A DNA stretch of 64,000 bases, taken from the NCBI GenBank assembly GCA_017527825.1, contig JAFXPO010000016.1:62001-126000 (forward strand). The letters run 5' to 3'. Shown piece after piece: positions 16,783 to 25,525 of this stretch; position 1 is the first letter of the stretch; each line of letters starts with the position of its first letter. This DNA is from Oscillospiraceae bacterium (GTDB lineage: Bacteria; Bacillota; Clostridia; Oscillospirales; Oscillospiraceae). The notes beneath the pieces were generated by a model. The model did no database searches, was not told the DNA's origin, and saw only the letters and a program-made list of their open reading frames with translations. The position numbers and the translations under genes were made by a program.

Positions 16783-17382
16783 ATGGAATACTTCCCCGCG
16801 GCGCTGGAAGCGCTGGTCGAACAGTTCGCGCGGCTGCCGGGCGTCGGCAGCAAGAGTGCCCAGCGCCTCGCGTTTCATGTGCTGAGCCTGAGTCAGGACG
16901 AGGCGCAGCAGTTCGCAGACGCCATTGTGACGGCGAAGAAAACAGTCACCTTCTGCCCCGTCTGCCGCAACCTGACCGACGGCGGGCTGTGTCCCATCTG
17001 CTCCTCCCCCAAGCGGGACGGGAGCGTCGTCTGTGTGGTCGCCGACCCGCGGGACGTGGTCGCCATCGAGCGCTCACGGGAGTTCTCCGGCCGCTACCAT
17101 GTGCTCCACGGCGTGATCTCGCCGATGAACCACGTCGGTCCCGACGATCTGGAGATCAAGCCGCTGCTGGAGCGGGTCGCTGACGGCAGCGTCAGCGAGG
17201 TCATCATGGCGACGAACCCCGACACCGAAGGCGAGGCGACGGCGATGTATCTCGCGCGGCTGCTGCGTCCGTTCGGGGTGAAGATCACCCGCCTCGCCTA
17301 CGGCATCCCTGTGGGCGGGCATCTGGAATTCGCCGACGACGCCACGCTGATGCGGGCGCTGGAGGGACGCAGGGAAATCTGA
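16783..17382 (+). CDS. recR: Recombination protein RecR
   Basis: 199 aa, full length. A helix-hairpin-helix (RLPGVGSKSAQRLA) is followed by a Cys4 zinc finger (C58, C61, C70, C73), a Toprim domain (VCVVADPRDVVAIE, HGVISPMNHVGPDDL, TNPDTEGEATAMYL) and a C-terminal AYGIPVGGHLEFADD segment. RecR forms a DNA clamp and acts with RecO (partial gene at the left edge) in RecA loading. In many Firmicutes it follows dnaX and yaaK; here it is linked to rpe instead. Confidence 0.97.
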   Translation: MEYFPAALEALVEQFARLPGVGSKSAQRLAFHVLSLSQDEAQQFADAIVTAKKTVTFCPVCRNLTDGGLCPICSSPKRDGSVVCVVADPRDVVAIERSREFSGRYHVLHGVISPMNHVGPDDLEIKPLLERVADGSVSEVIMATNPDTEGEATAMYLARLLRPFGVKITRLAYGIPVGGHLEFADDATLMRALEGRREI

Positions 17383-17387
17383 ACAAC

Positions 17388-17423
17388 AAAAAAGAAGGCT
17401 TCCTTTCGGAAGCCTTCTTTTTT
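17388..17423. terminator. Bidirectional terminator between recR and the 5'-nucleotidase gene
   Basis: A 16-bp stem (AAAAAAGAAGGCTTCC / GGAAGCCTTCTTTTTT) with TTTC loop and T-tracts on both strands between convergent genes. Confidence 0.92.
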
Positions 17424-17435
17424 GATCGGTGCTGC

Positions 17436-19619
17436 TTACGCGGCAACCTTGGACATGTTCAGGAGAATCTGCGCCATCTCCGCGCGCGTGGCGGAGGACT
17501 TGGGCGCCAGCGTGCCGGCGTCGTCCACGCCCTTGATCACGCCGTTCTCGACCATCCACTGCATCGCTTCGGTCGCGTTCTCGCTGAGCTGGTCAGCGTC
17601 GGGGTTCTTCAGGGAGAAGCTCCAGTCGCTCGCCAGACCCTTGCCCTGCATCTTGATGTAGTTGTAGAGCATGATGACGAAGTCCTCGCGGGAGCTGACA
17701 GAGGTGGCGTCCTTGCCGTCGGAAATCTTGTTCTCCACAGCCCAGGCGACAGCCTTGTCGTACCACTGCTCGCCCTCGGCGGGCTTGGTGTCCGCGCCGG
17801 CCATGTTGGCGATGAGCTTCATGACCTCAGCGCGGGTGATGGTCGCCTTGGGCGCGAAGGTAGCCGCGCCGGTGCCGGTCATGGAGCCAGCCGTGACCAC
17901 ATAGCGCAGCGCGGGAGCGTACCACTCCGTCACGTCCACATCGGTGTAGACCTTGATGGGGTCTTCCTTGATGGTGATACGACCGTCCACCTCGCCGTAC
18001 TTCTCGGCGGTGATGGTGCCCTTGAGCTCGGTCGTGATGTAGTCCATGACGACAATATCCATCTCAATGCTCGTGTCGAACTGCGCGCTGGCATTCTTGA
18101 ACGCGAAGTAGGTGTCGCCGCCGGAGGCGAGGAAGTCGTTGGTGATGACAGCATAGGTCGCCTTCGGGTCGAAGTCTCTGCCGTTGATGCTGTTGATGGT
18201 CACGCGCTGAATGGACTTGGGACCATAATAGGTGGAATCGGGATACTGCTCACCCTGGTCGAACGTCTTGGCGTCGTCAATGGTGTACTGAATGCCCGCA
18301 ACCTGCGGGAAGCCGCCCATGGGGAAGTAGATGGTGGAGGCTTCCAGCGCTTCCAGCAGCTCCGCGCCGGTCACATAGACGACCGCAACGGTGTTGCCGA
18401 AGGGCAGAACCGCGTTGACGTCCTTTCTGGTGACGTCGCCCGCCTTGATGTCCTCGCGGATGCCGCCGCCGTTGGTGAGGGCAACAACGCGGTCGGCGGG
18501 AACACTGACGGCGTCCATGCCGCCCTCTTTGATGTGCCAAAGCATCGCGTCGGCGATCAGGTCGCCGAGGTTGGTCTCATGGTAGCGCGCGATCTTGTTC
18601 GCGCCGTCCAGATCGACCGCGCTCACGGCAAACACCGCGCCGTACTCATCATTGACTTCCTTGATGACGCGGTCGGAAATCGTCTTGACGGACTCGACTT
18701 CCTTGGTGTAGTTCGCGAGATCGAACAGGCAGTTGCTCTCGATCTTCTTGGCGGCGTTGTCGATGACGATGACGCCGACGTTCACGAGCTTCGTACCGGT
18801 GGACTGGATGGGCTCCTTGTCCTCGCCGGCAGTCATGACCGTGTGGGAGTGACCGTCAACGATGAAGTCGATGCCGGTGACTTCCTTGTAAAGATCGCGG
18901 GAGCTGTTGGGGACGTTCTCCGCGTCCGTGCCGAGGTGGGTGATACCGATCACGAGATCGGCGCCGTCCGCCTTGAGCTTGTCCACGGCGGTCTGCGCGA
19001 CCTTCATCATGTTCGCCTCAGCAGGCCAGCTCACGCCCGCGGTCTTGCCGGGGTGCGCCTTGGTGGCGGTCTCCGGGGTGGTCAGACCGAAGAAGCCGAG
19101 CTTCAGACCGGACTCCTCAAGCGTCTTCAGCTCGCCGACAGGGAAAGCGTCCTTGCCCTGATACTGGACGTCGGAGAGCACCGTGAACTTGGCGCTCTTG
19201 AGGTTCTCCACCAGAGTGGACCAGCCGGCGTCAAACTCATGGTTGCCGAGGGTGGCGTAATCATAGCCGACGGCGTTCATCAGCTCGATGGCGCTCGCGC
19301 CCTTGGAAAGCGACACATTGGGATCGCCGGAGCTGTAGTCGCCCGCGTCGACCATCACGACCGTCGCGCCCGCAGCCACAAAGTCAGCCTTCAGCGCGGC
19401 GAGCTTGGCGTACTGCGCGACCGCGCCATGGATGTCGTTGGTATGCAGAATGACGGTCTTGCCGCTCAAGTCGGCAGGGACCTTGTCGATCTTCGTCGCA
19501 GCTTCCTGATAGCGCTCTTTGCTCCACTCGACCGTTACAGCTGCCGAAGCCGTGATGCTCAGGCTGAAAATCATAGCCAGGGCCATGACCAGAGCCAGCA
19601 TCCTGTTGATGTTCTTCAT
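17436..19619 (-). CDS. Cell-surface 5'-nucleotidase/UDP-sugar hydrolase with SLH repeats
   Basis: 727 aa from the second ATG (19619), which is correctly spaced from AAGGAGG; the first ATG (19625) is too close. A Sec signal peptide ends near ASAA. The metallophosphoesterase domain carries HTNDIHG, DAGDYSSG, LGNHEFDAG and the GHSH motif. The 5'-nucleotidase C-terminal domain has LTNGGGIREDI and YVTGAELLEAL. Three S-layer homology repeats (about residues 593-727) should anchor it to the wall polymer. It would release nucleosides from external nucleotides, matching the BMP/Nup importer encoded 8 kb away. Confidence 0.93.
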   Translation of the reverse strand: MKNINRMLALVMALAMIFSLSITASAAVTVEWSKERYQEAATKIDKVPADLSGKTVILHTNDIHGAVAQYAKLAALKADFVAAGATVVMVDAGDYSSGDPNVSLSKGASAIELMNAVGYDYATLGNHEFDAGWSTLVENLKSAKFTVLSDVQYQGKDAFPVGELKTLEESGLKLGFFGLTTPETATKAHPGKTAGVSWPAEANMMKVAQTAVDKLKADGADLVIGITHLGTDAENVPNSSRDLYKEVTGIDFIVDGHSHTVMTAGEDKEPIQSTGTKLVNVGVIVIDNAAKKIESNCLFDLANYTKEVESVKTISDRVIKEVNDEYGAVFAVSAVDLDGANKIARYHETNLGDLIADAMLWHIKEGGMDAVSVPADRVVALTNGGGIREDIKAGDVTRKDVNAVLPFGNTVAVVYVTGAELLEALEASTIYFPMGGFPQVAGIQYTIDDAKTFDQGEQYPDSTYYGPKSIQRVTINSINGRDFDPKATYAVITNDFLASGGDTYFAFKNASAQFDTSIEMDIVVMDYITTELKGTITAEKYGEVDGRITIKEDPIKVYTDVDVTEWYAPALRYVVTAGSMTGTGAATFAPKATITRAEVMKLIANMAGADTKPAEGEQWYDKAVAWAVENKISDGKDATSVSSREDFVIMLYNYIKMQGKGLASDWSFSLKNPDADQLSENATEAMQWMVENGVIKGVDDAGTLAPKSSATRAEMAQILLNMSKVAA

Positions 19620-19740
19620 ACACATTCCTCCTTTTGTTGTATCGGGGTACCCCCCATTGAAATCATTTTAGTCAAACACAGGCGGAAAATCAAGCGCCGG
19701 AATCGGATTTCGCCAAAATCGTCAAGTTGCCAAAACAAAA

Positions 19741-19764
19741 AGAGGACGGCGCAAGCCGTCCTCT
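19741..19764 (-). terminator. Terminator after the membrane protein gene
   Basis: AGAGGACGGC / GCCGTCCTCT, 10 bp, GCAA loop, followed on the minus strand by a T-tract (TTTTGTTTTG). The region 19626-19740 between the two genes otherwise holds only the upstream region of the 5'-nucleotidase gene. Confidence 0.88.
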
Positions 19765-19777
19765 CCGGGATGTGACA

Positions 19778-20548
19778 TCACATGAGCTTGATGGTGTAAT
19801 AGACCGCCAGCACGAACGCCACGATCGCCAGCGCCCAGGTCGCGTAAAACGCCCCCGCCGGCACGGCGTAGTACGCCGCGGCAACCGCCGCGAGGCACAG
19901 CACCGGAACGCCCAGCGACAGCCGGTAGTCCGCCTTGGGCGCGAACACCTGCACGGTCTCGCCGCCCAGCCTGAGCGCGCCGCCGTTCTTCTTCGCCGCC
20001 GCCGTGCAGATCAGCAGCGCCGCGATCCCGCAGACCGCCAGCGCCGCGCAGACCTTCACCGCCGCCGAGCCGGAGCGACCCAGCAGGATCACCGCGCCCA
20101 GCGCCATGGCAAGCTCCGTCGCCTGCACGGAGAATTCCGCCTGATAGAACAGGTAAATTATGCCGAGCAGCAGCAGCACCGGCACCATCACGCACAGAAC
20201 CGTCACACTGACGGGGAAATAGTGCCGCATGGCAACCGAGGTGAAAGTGAAAAACGCGCCGCAGCCGGTCAGCAGACCGCCGAGCTTCTTCACCCACGGC
20301 TTGCCGCCGCGCAGCGTCATCATCACAACGCCCGCCGCCAGCACCGCCAGCGCCGCCCAGCGCATCACGCCGAGGTAATCGTACCAGCCGACCACCTGCG
20401 AGATCGTGCCGCGGGCGTAGTAGCGATCCGCCATCAGCAGGTACCACTCCGCGACCAGTCCGGCGGTCAGCAGCAGCACCGCGCGGTTCATGTTGCGCTC
20501 GCTCTTCTCCCGCCGCGTGACGCGGTTATCGTTTTTCTTCTGTGTCAT
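19778..20548 (-). CDS. Uncharacterised integral membrane protein
   Basis: 256 aa with a short basic N-terminus (MTQKKNDNRVTRREKSERN) and about seven membrane segments spread over the rest. I do not recognise a named family and see no catalytic motif. It stands alone between a terminator and the divergent nrdD promoter. It may be a conserved family of unknown function in related gut Clostridia, but this could not be checked. Confidence 0.65.
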   Translation of the reverse strand: MTQKKNDNRVTRREKSERNMNRAVLLLTAGLVAEWYLLMADRYYARGTISQVVGWYDYLGVMRWAALAVLAAGVVMMTLRGGKPWVKKLGGLLTGCGAFFTFTSVAMRHYFPVSVTVLCVMVPVLLLLGIIYLFYQAEFSVQATELAMALGAVILLGRSGSAAVKVCAALAVCGIAALLICTAAAKKNGGALRLGGETVQVFAPKADYRLSLGVPVLCLAAVAAAYYAVPAGAFYATWALAIVAFVLAVYYTIKLM

Positions 20549-20687
20549 CTATTTCGATCCTCCAGAGACTCTTCATCGACAAATTATACTAACAGAAATC
20601 CCACTTGATTGCAAGGTAAAAATAAAAGAAGATTTTCTTCGCCGTCGGAACGGGAGAATTTTTTTCGCTTCTTTTGAGAAAATCTTC

Positions 20688-20753
20688 TTGACATCTCTCC
20701 GCCAACCATCCTATAATGTGTTTGTTTTGTGAATCCAACCACAAGATATTGTG
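20688..20753 (+). promoter_or_regulatory. nrdD promoter and NrdR box
   Basis: TTGACA (20688-20693), 18 bases, TATAAT (20712-20717). Downstream, CACAAGATATTGTG (20740-20753) is a near-perfect palindrome matching the NrdR box (ACACWATATWGTGT-like). A weaker half-box (ATAATGTGT) overlaps the -10 about 33 bases upstream, fitting the paired boxes NrdR needs. This predicts repression by NrdR-dATP. Confidence 0.75.
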
Positions 20754-20781
20754 TTTATTACGAATAGAGGGGACATCATAC

Positions 20782-22980
20782 ATGAGAGTTATCAAGCGCA
20801 ACGGCGCGGAGGTCGACTTTGACATCGTCAAGATCATCGCCGCGGTCACGAAGGCAAACGACGTGGTGGACGAGGCGGAGCGCATGACGCCGGTGCAGAT
20901 TCAGCGCATCGCCGAGAGCGTGGAGCTGGAATGTCAGAAGCTGGACCGCGCTCCCACGGTGGAGGAGATTCAGGACTTCGTGGAGACGCACATCATGGCG
21001 CACGGCGCCTATGAGGTCGCCAAGCGCTACATCACCTACCGCTACAACCGCTCGCTGGTGCGCAAGTCCAACACCACCGACGACAAAATCCTCTCCCTCA
21101 TCGAGTGCAACAACGAGGAGGCGAAGCAGGAAAATTCCAACAAGAACCCCGTCGTCAACTCTACCCAGCGCGACTACATGGCGGGCGAGGTCTCCCGCGA
21201 CCTCACGAACCGCGTGCTGCTGCCGGCGGACATCGTCAAGGCGCACGAGGAGGGCATCATCCACTTCCACGACAGCGATTACTACGCCCAGCACATGCAC
21301 AACTGCGACCTGGTCAACCTGGAGGACATGCTGCAAAACGGCACGGTCATCACCGGCACGCTGATCGAGAAGCCTCACTCCTTCGCCACCGCCTGCAACA
21401 TCGCGACCCAGATCGTCGCGCAGGTGGCGTCGAACCAGTACGGCGGACAGAGCATTTCGCTCACCCACCTCGCGCCGTTTGTCGACGTCAGCCGCCAGAA
21501 AATCCGCAAGGCTGTCCTCTCGGAGATGGCAGACATCGGCTTCATGCCCGGCGAGGACAAAATCCGCGAGATCACCGAAAAGCGCCTGCGCGAGGAAATC
21601 CGCCGCGGCGTGCAGACCATCCAGTATCAGGTTGTGACCCTGCTGACCACCAACGGTCAGGCACCGTTCATCACCGTGTTCATGTACCTCGGCGAAGCGG
21701 AGAGCGAGCAGGAGAAAAAGGACCTCGCCCTCATCATTGAGGAGACGCTGGCGCAGCGCTACGAGGGTGTCAAGAACGAGCAGGGCGTTTGGGTCACGCC
21801 GGCGTTCCCCAAGCTCATCTACGTCCTTGAGGAGGACAACATCCACGAGGATTCGCCGTACTATTATCTCACGAAGCTCGCCGCGAAATGTACCGCGCGC
21901 CGCATGGTGCCGGATTACATCAGCGAAAAGAAGATGCTTGAGCTAAAGGGCGACGTGTACCCCTGCATGGGCTGCCGCAGCTTCCTCACGCCTGACCGCT
22001 TCACCGACGCAGGCATCGGCAACATCGCCAACGCCAAGAACTACAAGCCCGGCAAGCACCGCTATTACGGCCGCTTCAACCAGGGCGTCGTCACGCTGAA
22101 CCTGCCGGACATCGCCCTCAGCTCCGGCGGCAACATCGAGAAGTTCTGGTCGATCTTCGACGAGCGCCTCGACCTCTGCTACCGCGCGCTGATGTGCCGC
22201 CACGAGCGGCTCAAGGGCACGCTCTCCGACGCCGCGCCGATCCTCTGGCAGTACGGCGCCTGCGCGCGCCTCGCCAAGGGCGAGCCGATCGACAAGCTGC
22301 TCTACAACGGCTATTCCACCATTTCCCTCGGCTACGCGGGGCTTTACGAGTGCGTCAAGTACATGACCGGCAAGAGCCACACCGACCCCGCCGCGAAGCC
22401 CTTCGCCATCCAGATCATGCAGTACATGAACGACGCCTGCAAGCGCTGGAAGGAAAAGGAGAACATCGACTTCTCCATCTACGGCACCCCGCTGGAGTCC
22501 ACCACCTACAAGTTCGCCAAGTGCCTGCAAAAGCGTTTCGGCATCATCGAGGGCATCACGGACAAGGGCTACATCACCAACAGCTACCACGTCCACGTCA
22601 CCGAGCAGATCGACGCGTTCAGCAAGCTCAAATTCGAGGCGGAGTTCCAGCACCTCTCCCCCGGCGGCGCGATCAGCTACGTCGAGGTACCCAACATGCA
22701 GCAGAACCTCGAAGCGGTTTTGCAGGTGATGAAGTTCATCTACGACAACATCATCTACGCCGAGCTGAACACCAAGAGCGACTACTGCCAGGTCTGCGGC
22801 TGGGACGGTGAGATCGACATCGTGGACGACGGCGGCAAGCTGATCTGGAAGTGCCCGCGCTGCGGCAACACCGACCAGAACAAGATGAATGTCGCCCGCC
22901 GCACCTGCGGCTACATCGGCACCCAGTTCTGGAATCAGGGCAGGACGCAGGAGATCAAGGAGCGCGTGCTCCATCTGTAA
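20782..22980 (+). CDS. nrdD: Anaerobic ribonucleoside-triphosphate reductase
   Basis: 732 aa. An N-terminal ATP-cone (RVIKRNGAEVDFDIVKI) that binds ATP/dATP precedes the catalytic barrel. A zinc site CQVCGWDGEI...WKCPRCGN is near the C-terminus. The glycyl-radical loop RRTCGYIG places the radical Gly at about residue 710. The enzyme makes dNTPs without oxygen and needs NrdG activation; nrdG lies 0.8 kb downstream after one intervening gene. Start ATG 20782 fits the ATP-cone start; a longer frame is spurious. Confidence 0.97.
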   Translation: MRVIKRNGAEVDFDIVKIIAAVTKANDVVDEAERMTPVQIQRIAESVELECQKLDRAPTVEEIQDFVETHIMAHGAYEVAKRYITYRYNRSLVRKSNTTDDKILSLIECNNEEAKQENSNKNPVVNSTQRDYMAGEVSRDLTNRVLLPADIVKAHEEGIIHFHDSDYYAQHMHNCDLVNLEDMLQNGTVITGTLIEKPHSFATACNIATQIVAQVASNQYGGQSISLTHLAPFVDVSRQKIRKAVLSEMADIGFMPGEDKIREITEKRLREEIRRGVQTIQYQVVTLLTTNGQAPFITVFMYLGEAESEQEKKDLALIIEETLAQRYEGVKNEQGVWVTPAFPKLIYVLEEDNIHEDSPYYYLTKLAAKCTARRMVPDYISEKKMLELKGDVYPCMGCRSFLTPDRFTDAGIGNIANAKNYKPGKHRYYGRFNQGVVTLNLPDIALSSGGNIEKFWSIFDERLDLCYRALMCRHERLKGTLSDAAPILWQYGACARLAKGEPIDKLLYNGYSTISLGYAGLYECVKYMTGKSHTDPAAKPFAIQIMQYMNDACKRWKEKENIDFSIYGTPLESTTYKFAKCLQKRFGIIEGITDKGYITNSYHVHVTEQIDAFSKLKFEAEFQHLSPGGAISYVEVPNMQQNLEAVLQVMKFIYDNIIYAELNTKSDYCQVCGWDGEIDIVDDGGKLIWKCPRCGNTDQNKMNVARRTCGYIGTQFWNQGRTQEIKERVLHL

Positions 22981-22985
22981 TACGG

Positions 22986-23020
22986 CAAATCCCGCGGGCT
23001 GACGGCTTGCGGGATTTTGT
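22986..23020 (+). terminator. Terminator-like hairpin after nrdD
   Basis: AAATCCCGC and GCGGGATTT pair around an 11-13 base loop and are followed by TGTTTT. It probably reduces read-through into the downstream genes. Confidence 0.6.
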
Positions 23021-23059
23021 TTTCTGTGGTAAAGTGGTGCGGAGGAAGGGGGCGGTGCC

Positions 23060-23773
23060 GTGGAGCAAGTCAAGCAACGCATTGAGCTGATGGACGCCAT
23101 GCGCGGGCTTTCGCTGTGCCTGATGGTCATTCATCACTTTCTCTACGATCTGGTCGTTTTCGCCGGAGCGCCGTCGTGGTTCTTCTGGAACCCGGTGTTC
23201 GAGGTGCTGCACTACTTTTTCGCGGGGCTGTTCATCCTGCTCTCCGGCGTCAGCTCCAACTTCTCCCGCAGCAACACAAAGCGCGGGCTGAAAGCGCTCG
23301 CCGTGGCGCTGGGCATCACGGTCGTGACGTATTTCATGGAGATGCCGATCCTCTTCGGCGTGCTGCACCTGCTGGGGACGTGTATGCTGCTCTACGGGCT
23401 GACACAAAACCGCTGGCAGGATTGGCAGCGGCGGAACGAAAAAGCACAGCCGCTGGTCTGTATCCTCGGTATCCTCGTGTTTGCGCGGCTGGTCAACGGG
23501 TATCCGACCACGATTCCCCATCTGTGGATGTTCGGGCTCACCACGCCGGACTTCTACTCCTCCGACTACTTCCCGCTGCTGCCGTGGATGTTCGTGTTCC
23601 TGCTGGGCACCTGGGCGGGCAGGTACGTCCGGGAGGGCAGGCTGCCGCGGTGGTTCTATGAAGCGAAAGCGCCGCTCCTCGCCGCCGTCGGGCGCAGGAG
23701 CCTGCTCATTTATGTGGCGCACCAGCCGGTGCTGTACGGCTTGACCATGCTGCTGGTTTTCGTCAAAGGATAG
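23060..23773 (+). CDS. DUF1624 family membrane protein (HGSNAT-like acyltransferase fold)
   Basis: 237 aa from GTG 23060, after GGAGGAAGGGGG. The N-terminal RIELMDAMRGLSLCLMVIHHFLYDL is the typical first helix of the heparan-alpha-glucosaminide N-acetyltransferase/DUF1624 family, whose conserved His pair is near it. About seven membrane segments follow. Family members transfer acyl groups across membranes; the substrate here is unknown. It interrupts nrdD and nrdG, with only four bases to nrdG. Confidence 0.82.
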   Translation: MEQVKQRIELMDAMRGLSLCLMVIHHFLYDLVVFAGAPSWFFWNPVFEVLHYFFAGLFILLSGVSSNFSRSNTKRGLKALAVALGITVVTYFMEMPILFGVLHLLGTCMLLYGLTQNRWQDWQRRNEKAQPLVCILGILVFARLVNGYPTTIPHLWMFGLTTPDFYSSDYFPLLPWMFVFLLGTWAGRYVREGRLPRWFYEAKAPLLAAVGRRSLLIYVAHQPVLYGLTMLLVFVKG

Positions 23774-23777
23774 GATT

Positions 23778-24329
23778 ATGTATTACGGAGAGATCAAGGA
23801 TTGCGATATCGCCAACGGCGAGGGCGTGCGGGTGACGCTGTTCGTCTCCGGCTGCACCAATCGCTGCAAGGGCTGCTTCCAGCCTCAGACCTGGGACTTC
23901 TGCTACGGCGAGCCGTTCACGAAGGAGACGGAGGCGAAACTCCTTGCCATGCTCGCGCCCGACTACATCAACGGGCTGACGCTGCTCGGCGGCGACCCGT
24001 TCGAGCCGGAAAACCAGCGCGCGCTGCTGCCGTTTTTGCGACAGGTGCGCCAGGCGTACCCGCGCAAGACCGTCTGGGCGTTCACAGGGTTCGTCTATGA
24101 ACAATTGCTGACCGACGGCGCGCATCCCCGCTGTGAGGCGACGGACGCGATGCTCGCGCTCATTGACGTGCTGGTGGACGGTCCGTATGTGGAGCAGCTG
24201 CACGACATTTCGCTGCGTTTCCGCGGCTCGTCCAACCAGCGGCTCATCGACTTAAACGCCACCCGCGCGGCGGGCGAGGTTGTTTTGTGGGACGATCAGG
24301 AGGATAGTTCATGGCACAGGTGCAAGTAA
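23778..24329 (+). CDS. nrdG: Anaerobic ribonucleotide reductase activating protein
   Basis: 183 aa radical-SAM protein. The [4Fe-4S] motif is C26-x3-C30-x2-C33 (SGCTNRCKGCFQPQTW), and GGDPFEPEN provides the SAM-binding GGE/GGD strand. It generates the glycyl radical on NrdD. The gene overlaps dut by 19 bases, so dNTP supply and dUTP removal are on one transcript. Slightly longer than the usual ~155-175 aa, with an extra C-terminal tail. Confidence 0.95.
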   Translation: MYYGEIKDCDIANGEGVRVTLFVSGCTNRCKGCFQPQTWDFCYGEPFTKETEAKLLAMLAPDYINGLTLLGGDPFEPENQRALLPFLRQVRQAYPRKTVWAFTGFVYEQLLTDGAHPRCEATDAMLALIDVLVDGPYVEQLHDISLRFRGSSNQRLIDLNATRAAGEVVLWDDQEDSSWHRCK

Positions 24330-24748
24330 AAAAACTGGACAGCCGCGCGATTTTGCCGACTCACGGCTCGCCGGACGCGGCGGGCTATGACCTTTACGCC
24401 TGTCTGGACGCGGACGTGACCGTCTGGCAGCATCACACGGAAATGATCCACACCGGTCTCGCCGTCGCGCTGCCGGAGGGGACCTTCGGCGCGGTGTTCG
24501 CCCGCAGTGGACTCGCGGCGAAGGAGGGGCTGCGCCCCGCCAACTGCGTCGGCGTCGTGGACAGCGACTACCGCGGGGAGCTGATGGTCGCGCTGCACAA
24601 CGACAGCCCCGTCGCGAGGGTCGTGAAGCACGGCGAGCGCGTCGCGCAGCTGGTGCTGCTGCCGTACCTGCCGATGGCGTTCGACGAGGTGGACACGCTG
24701 CCGGAGACCGCGCGCGGCGCGGGCGGCTTCGGAAGCACCGGAAAATAG
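24311..24748 (+). CDS. dut: dUTP diphosphatase
   Basis: 145 aa trimeric dUTPase. All five motifs are seen: DAAGYDLYA, FARSGLAAKEGL, VGVVDSDYRGEL, RVAQLVLLP and the C-terminal RGAGGFGSTG. It hydrolyses dUTP to dUMP, preventing uracil incorporation and feeding thymidylate synthesis. Start ATG lies inside nrdG. Confidence 0.97.
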   Translation: MAQVQVKKLDSRAILPTHGSPDAAGYDLYACLDADVTVWQHHTEMIHTGLAVALPEGTFGAVFARSGLAAKEGLRPANCVGVVDSDYRGELMVALHNDSPVARVVKHGERVAQLVLLPYLPMAFDEVDTLPETARGAGGFGSTGK

Positions 24749-24758
24749 AAAACGGGCA

Positions 24759-24792
24759 AAAAACAGGAACGGCTCCCGCCGTTCCTGTTTTT
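24759..24792. terminator. Bidirectional terminator between dut and the SDR gene
   Basis: AAAAACAGGAACGG / CCGTTCCTGTTTTT, 14 bp, CTCCCG loop, T-tracts on both strands between convergent genes. Confidence 0.92.
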
Positions 24793-25525
24793 ATCCAATG
24801 AAGCCTCCGTCGGAGGTCAGCACCTGTCCGGTGATGAACGACGCGTCGTCGCTCGCCAGAAACGCCACCGCCGCGGCGATGTCCTCCGGCGTGCCAAGCC
24901 GCCCCAGCGGCGTCTGCGCCGCGAGGTCGCGAAGCGTGTCCTGCCCCAGCACCTGCACCATGTCGGTGTCGATGACCCCCGGCGCGACGCAGTTGACCAG
25001 GATGCCAGACGGCGCAAGCTCCATCGCCAGCGACCGCGTGAGACCGATGATGGCGTGCTTGGTGCAGGAGTACGTCACCTCGCAGCTCGCGCCGTGCTGC
25101 CCCCAGATGGAGGAGATGTTCACGATACAGCCGGATTTTTCGTGGATCATCGAAGGCAGCACCGCCTGAATGGTGTGGCGCATGCCGTTGAGATTCACCG
25201 CGAAGTAGCGGTTCCACAGCTCGTCCGTAATGTCCTGAAACAGCGCCTGTCCCGCGACGCCGGCGTTGTTCACCAGCAGCGTGACCGGTCCGAAGACATC
25301 CGTCACCCGCCGCACCATGGCGTCCACCGCCGCGCGGTCCGCCACGTCCGCCTGCACCGCAATTGCTTCGCAGCCCGCGGCAGTCAGTGCCGAGACCAGC
25401 TCGTCCGCCTTGTCCTGTCGCTCGTAGTAGTTGACGCCCACGGCGTAGCCTGCCTTCGCCAGCCGCGCCGCCGTGGCGCGTCCGATGCCGCGGGACGCGC
25501 CCGTGACCAACGCAACTTTTTTCAT
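24791..25525 (-). CDS. Short-chain dehydrogenase (YmfI-like, EF-P 5-aminopentanone reductase type)
   Basis: 244 aa classical SDR. The cofactor motif GASRGIG is at 9-15, NNAG at 86-89 and the catalytic triad at S139, Y152, K156. The segment SSIWGQHGASCEVTYS and VNCVAPGVIDTDM match the clostridial FabG-like group annotated as elongation factor P 5-aminopentanone reductase (YmfI). A general 3-oxoacyl-ACP reductase role cannot be excluded. It overlaps the DUF1934 gene by four bases. Confidence 0.85.
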   Translation of the reverse strand: MKKVALVTGASRGIGRATAARLAKAGYAVGVNYYERQDKADELVSALTAAGCEAIAVQADVADRAAVDAMVRRVTDVFGPVTLLVNNAGVAGQALFQDITDELWNRYFAVNLNGMRHTIQAVLPSMIHEKSGCIVNISSIWGQHGASCEVTYSCTKHAIIGLTRSLAMELAPSGILVNCVAPGVIDTDMVQVLGQDTLRDLAAQTPLGRLGTPEDIAAAVAFLASDDASFITGQVLTSDGGFIG

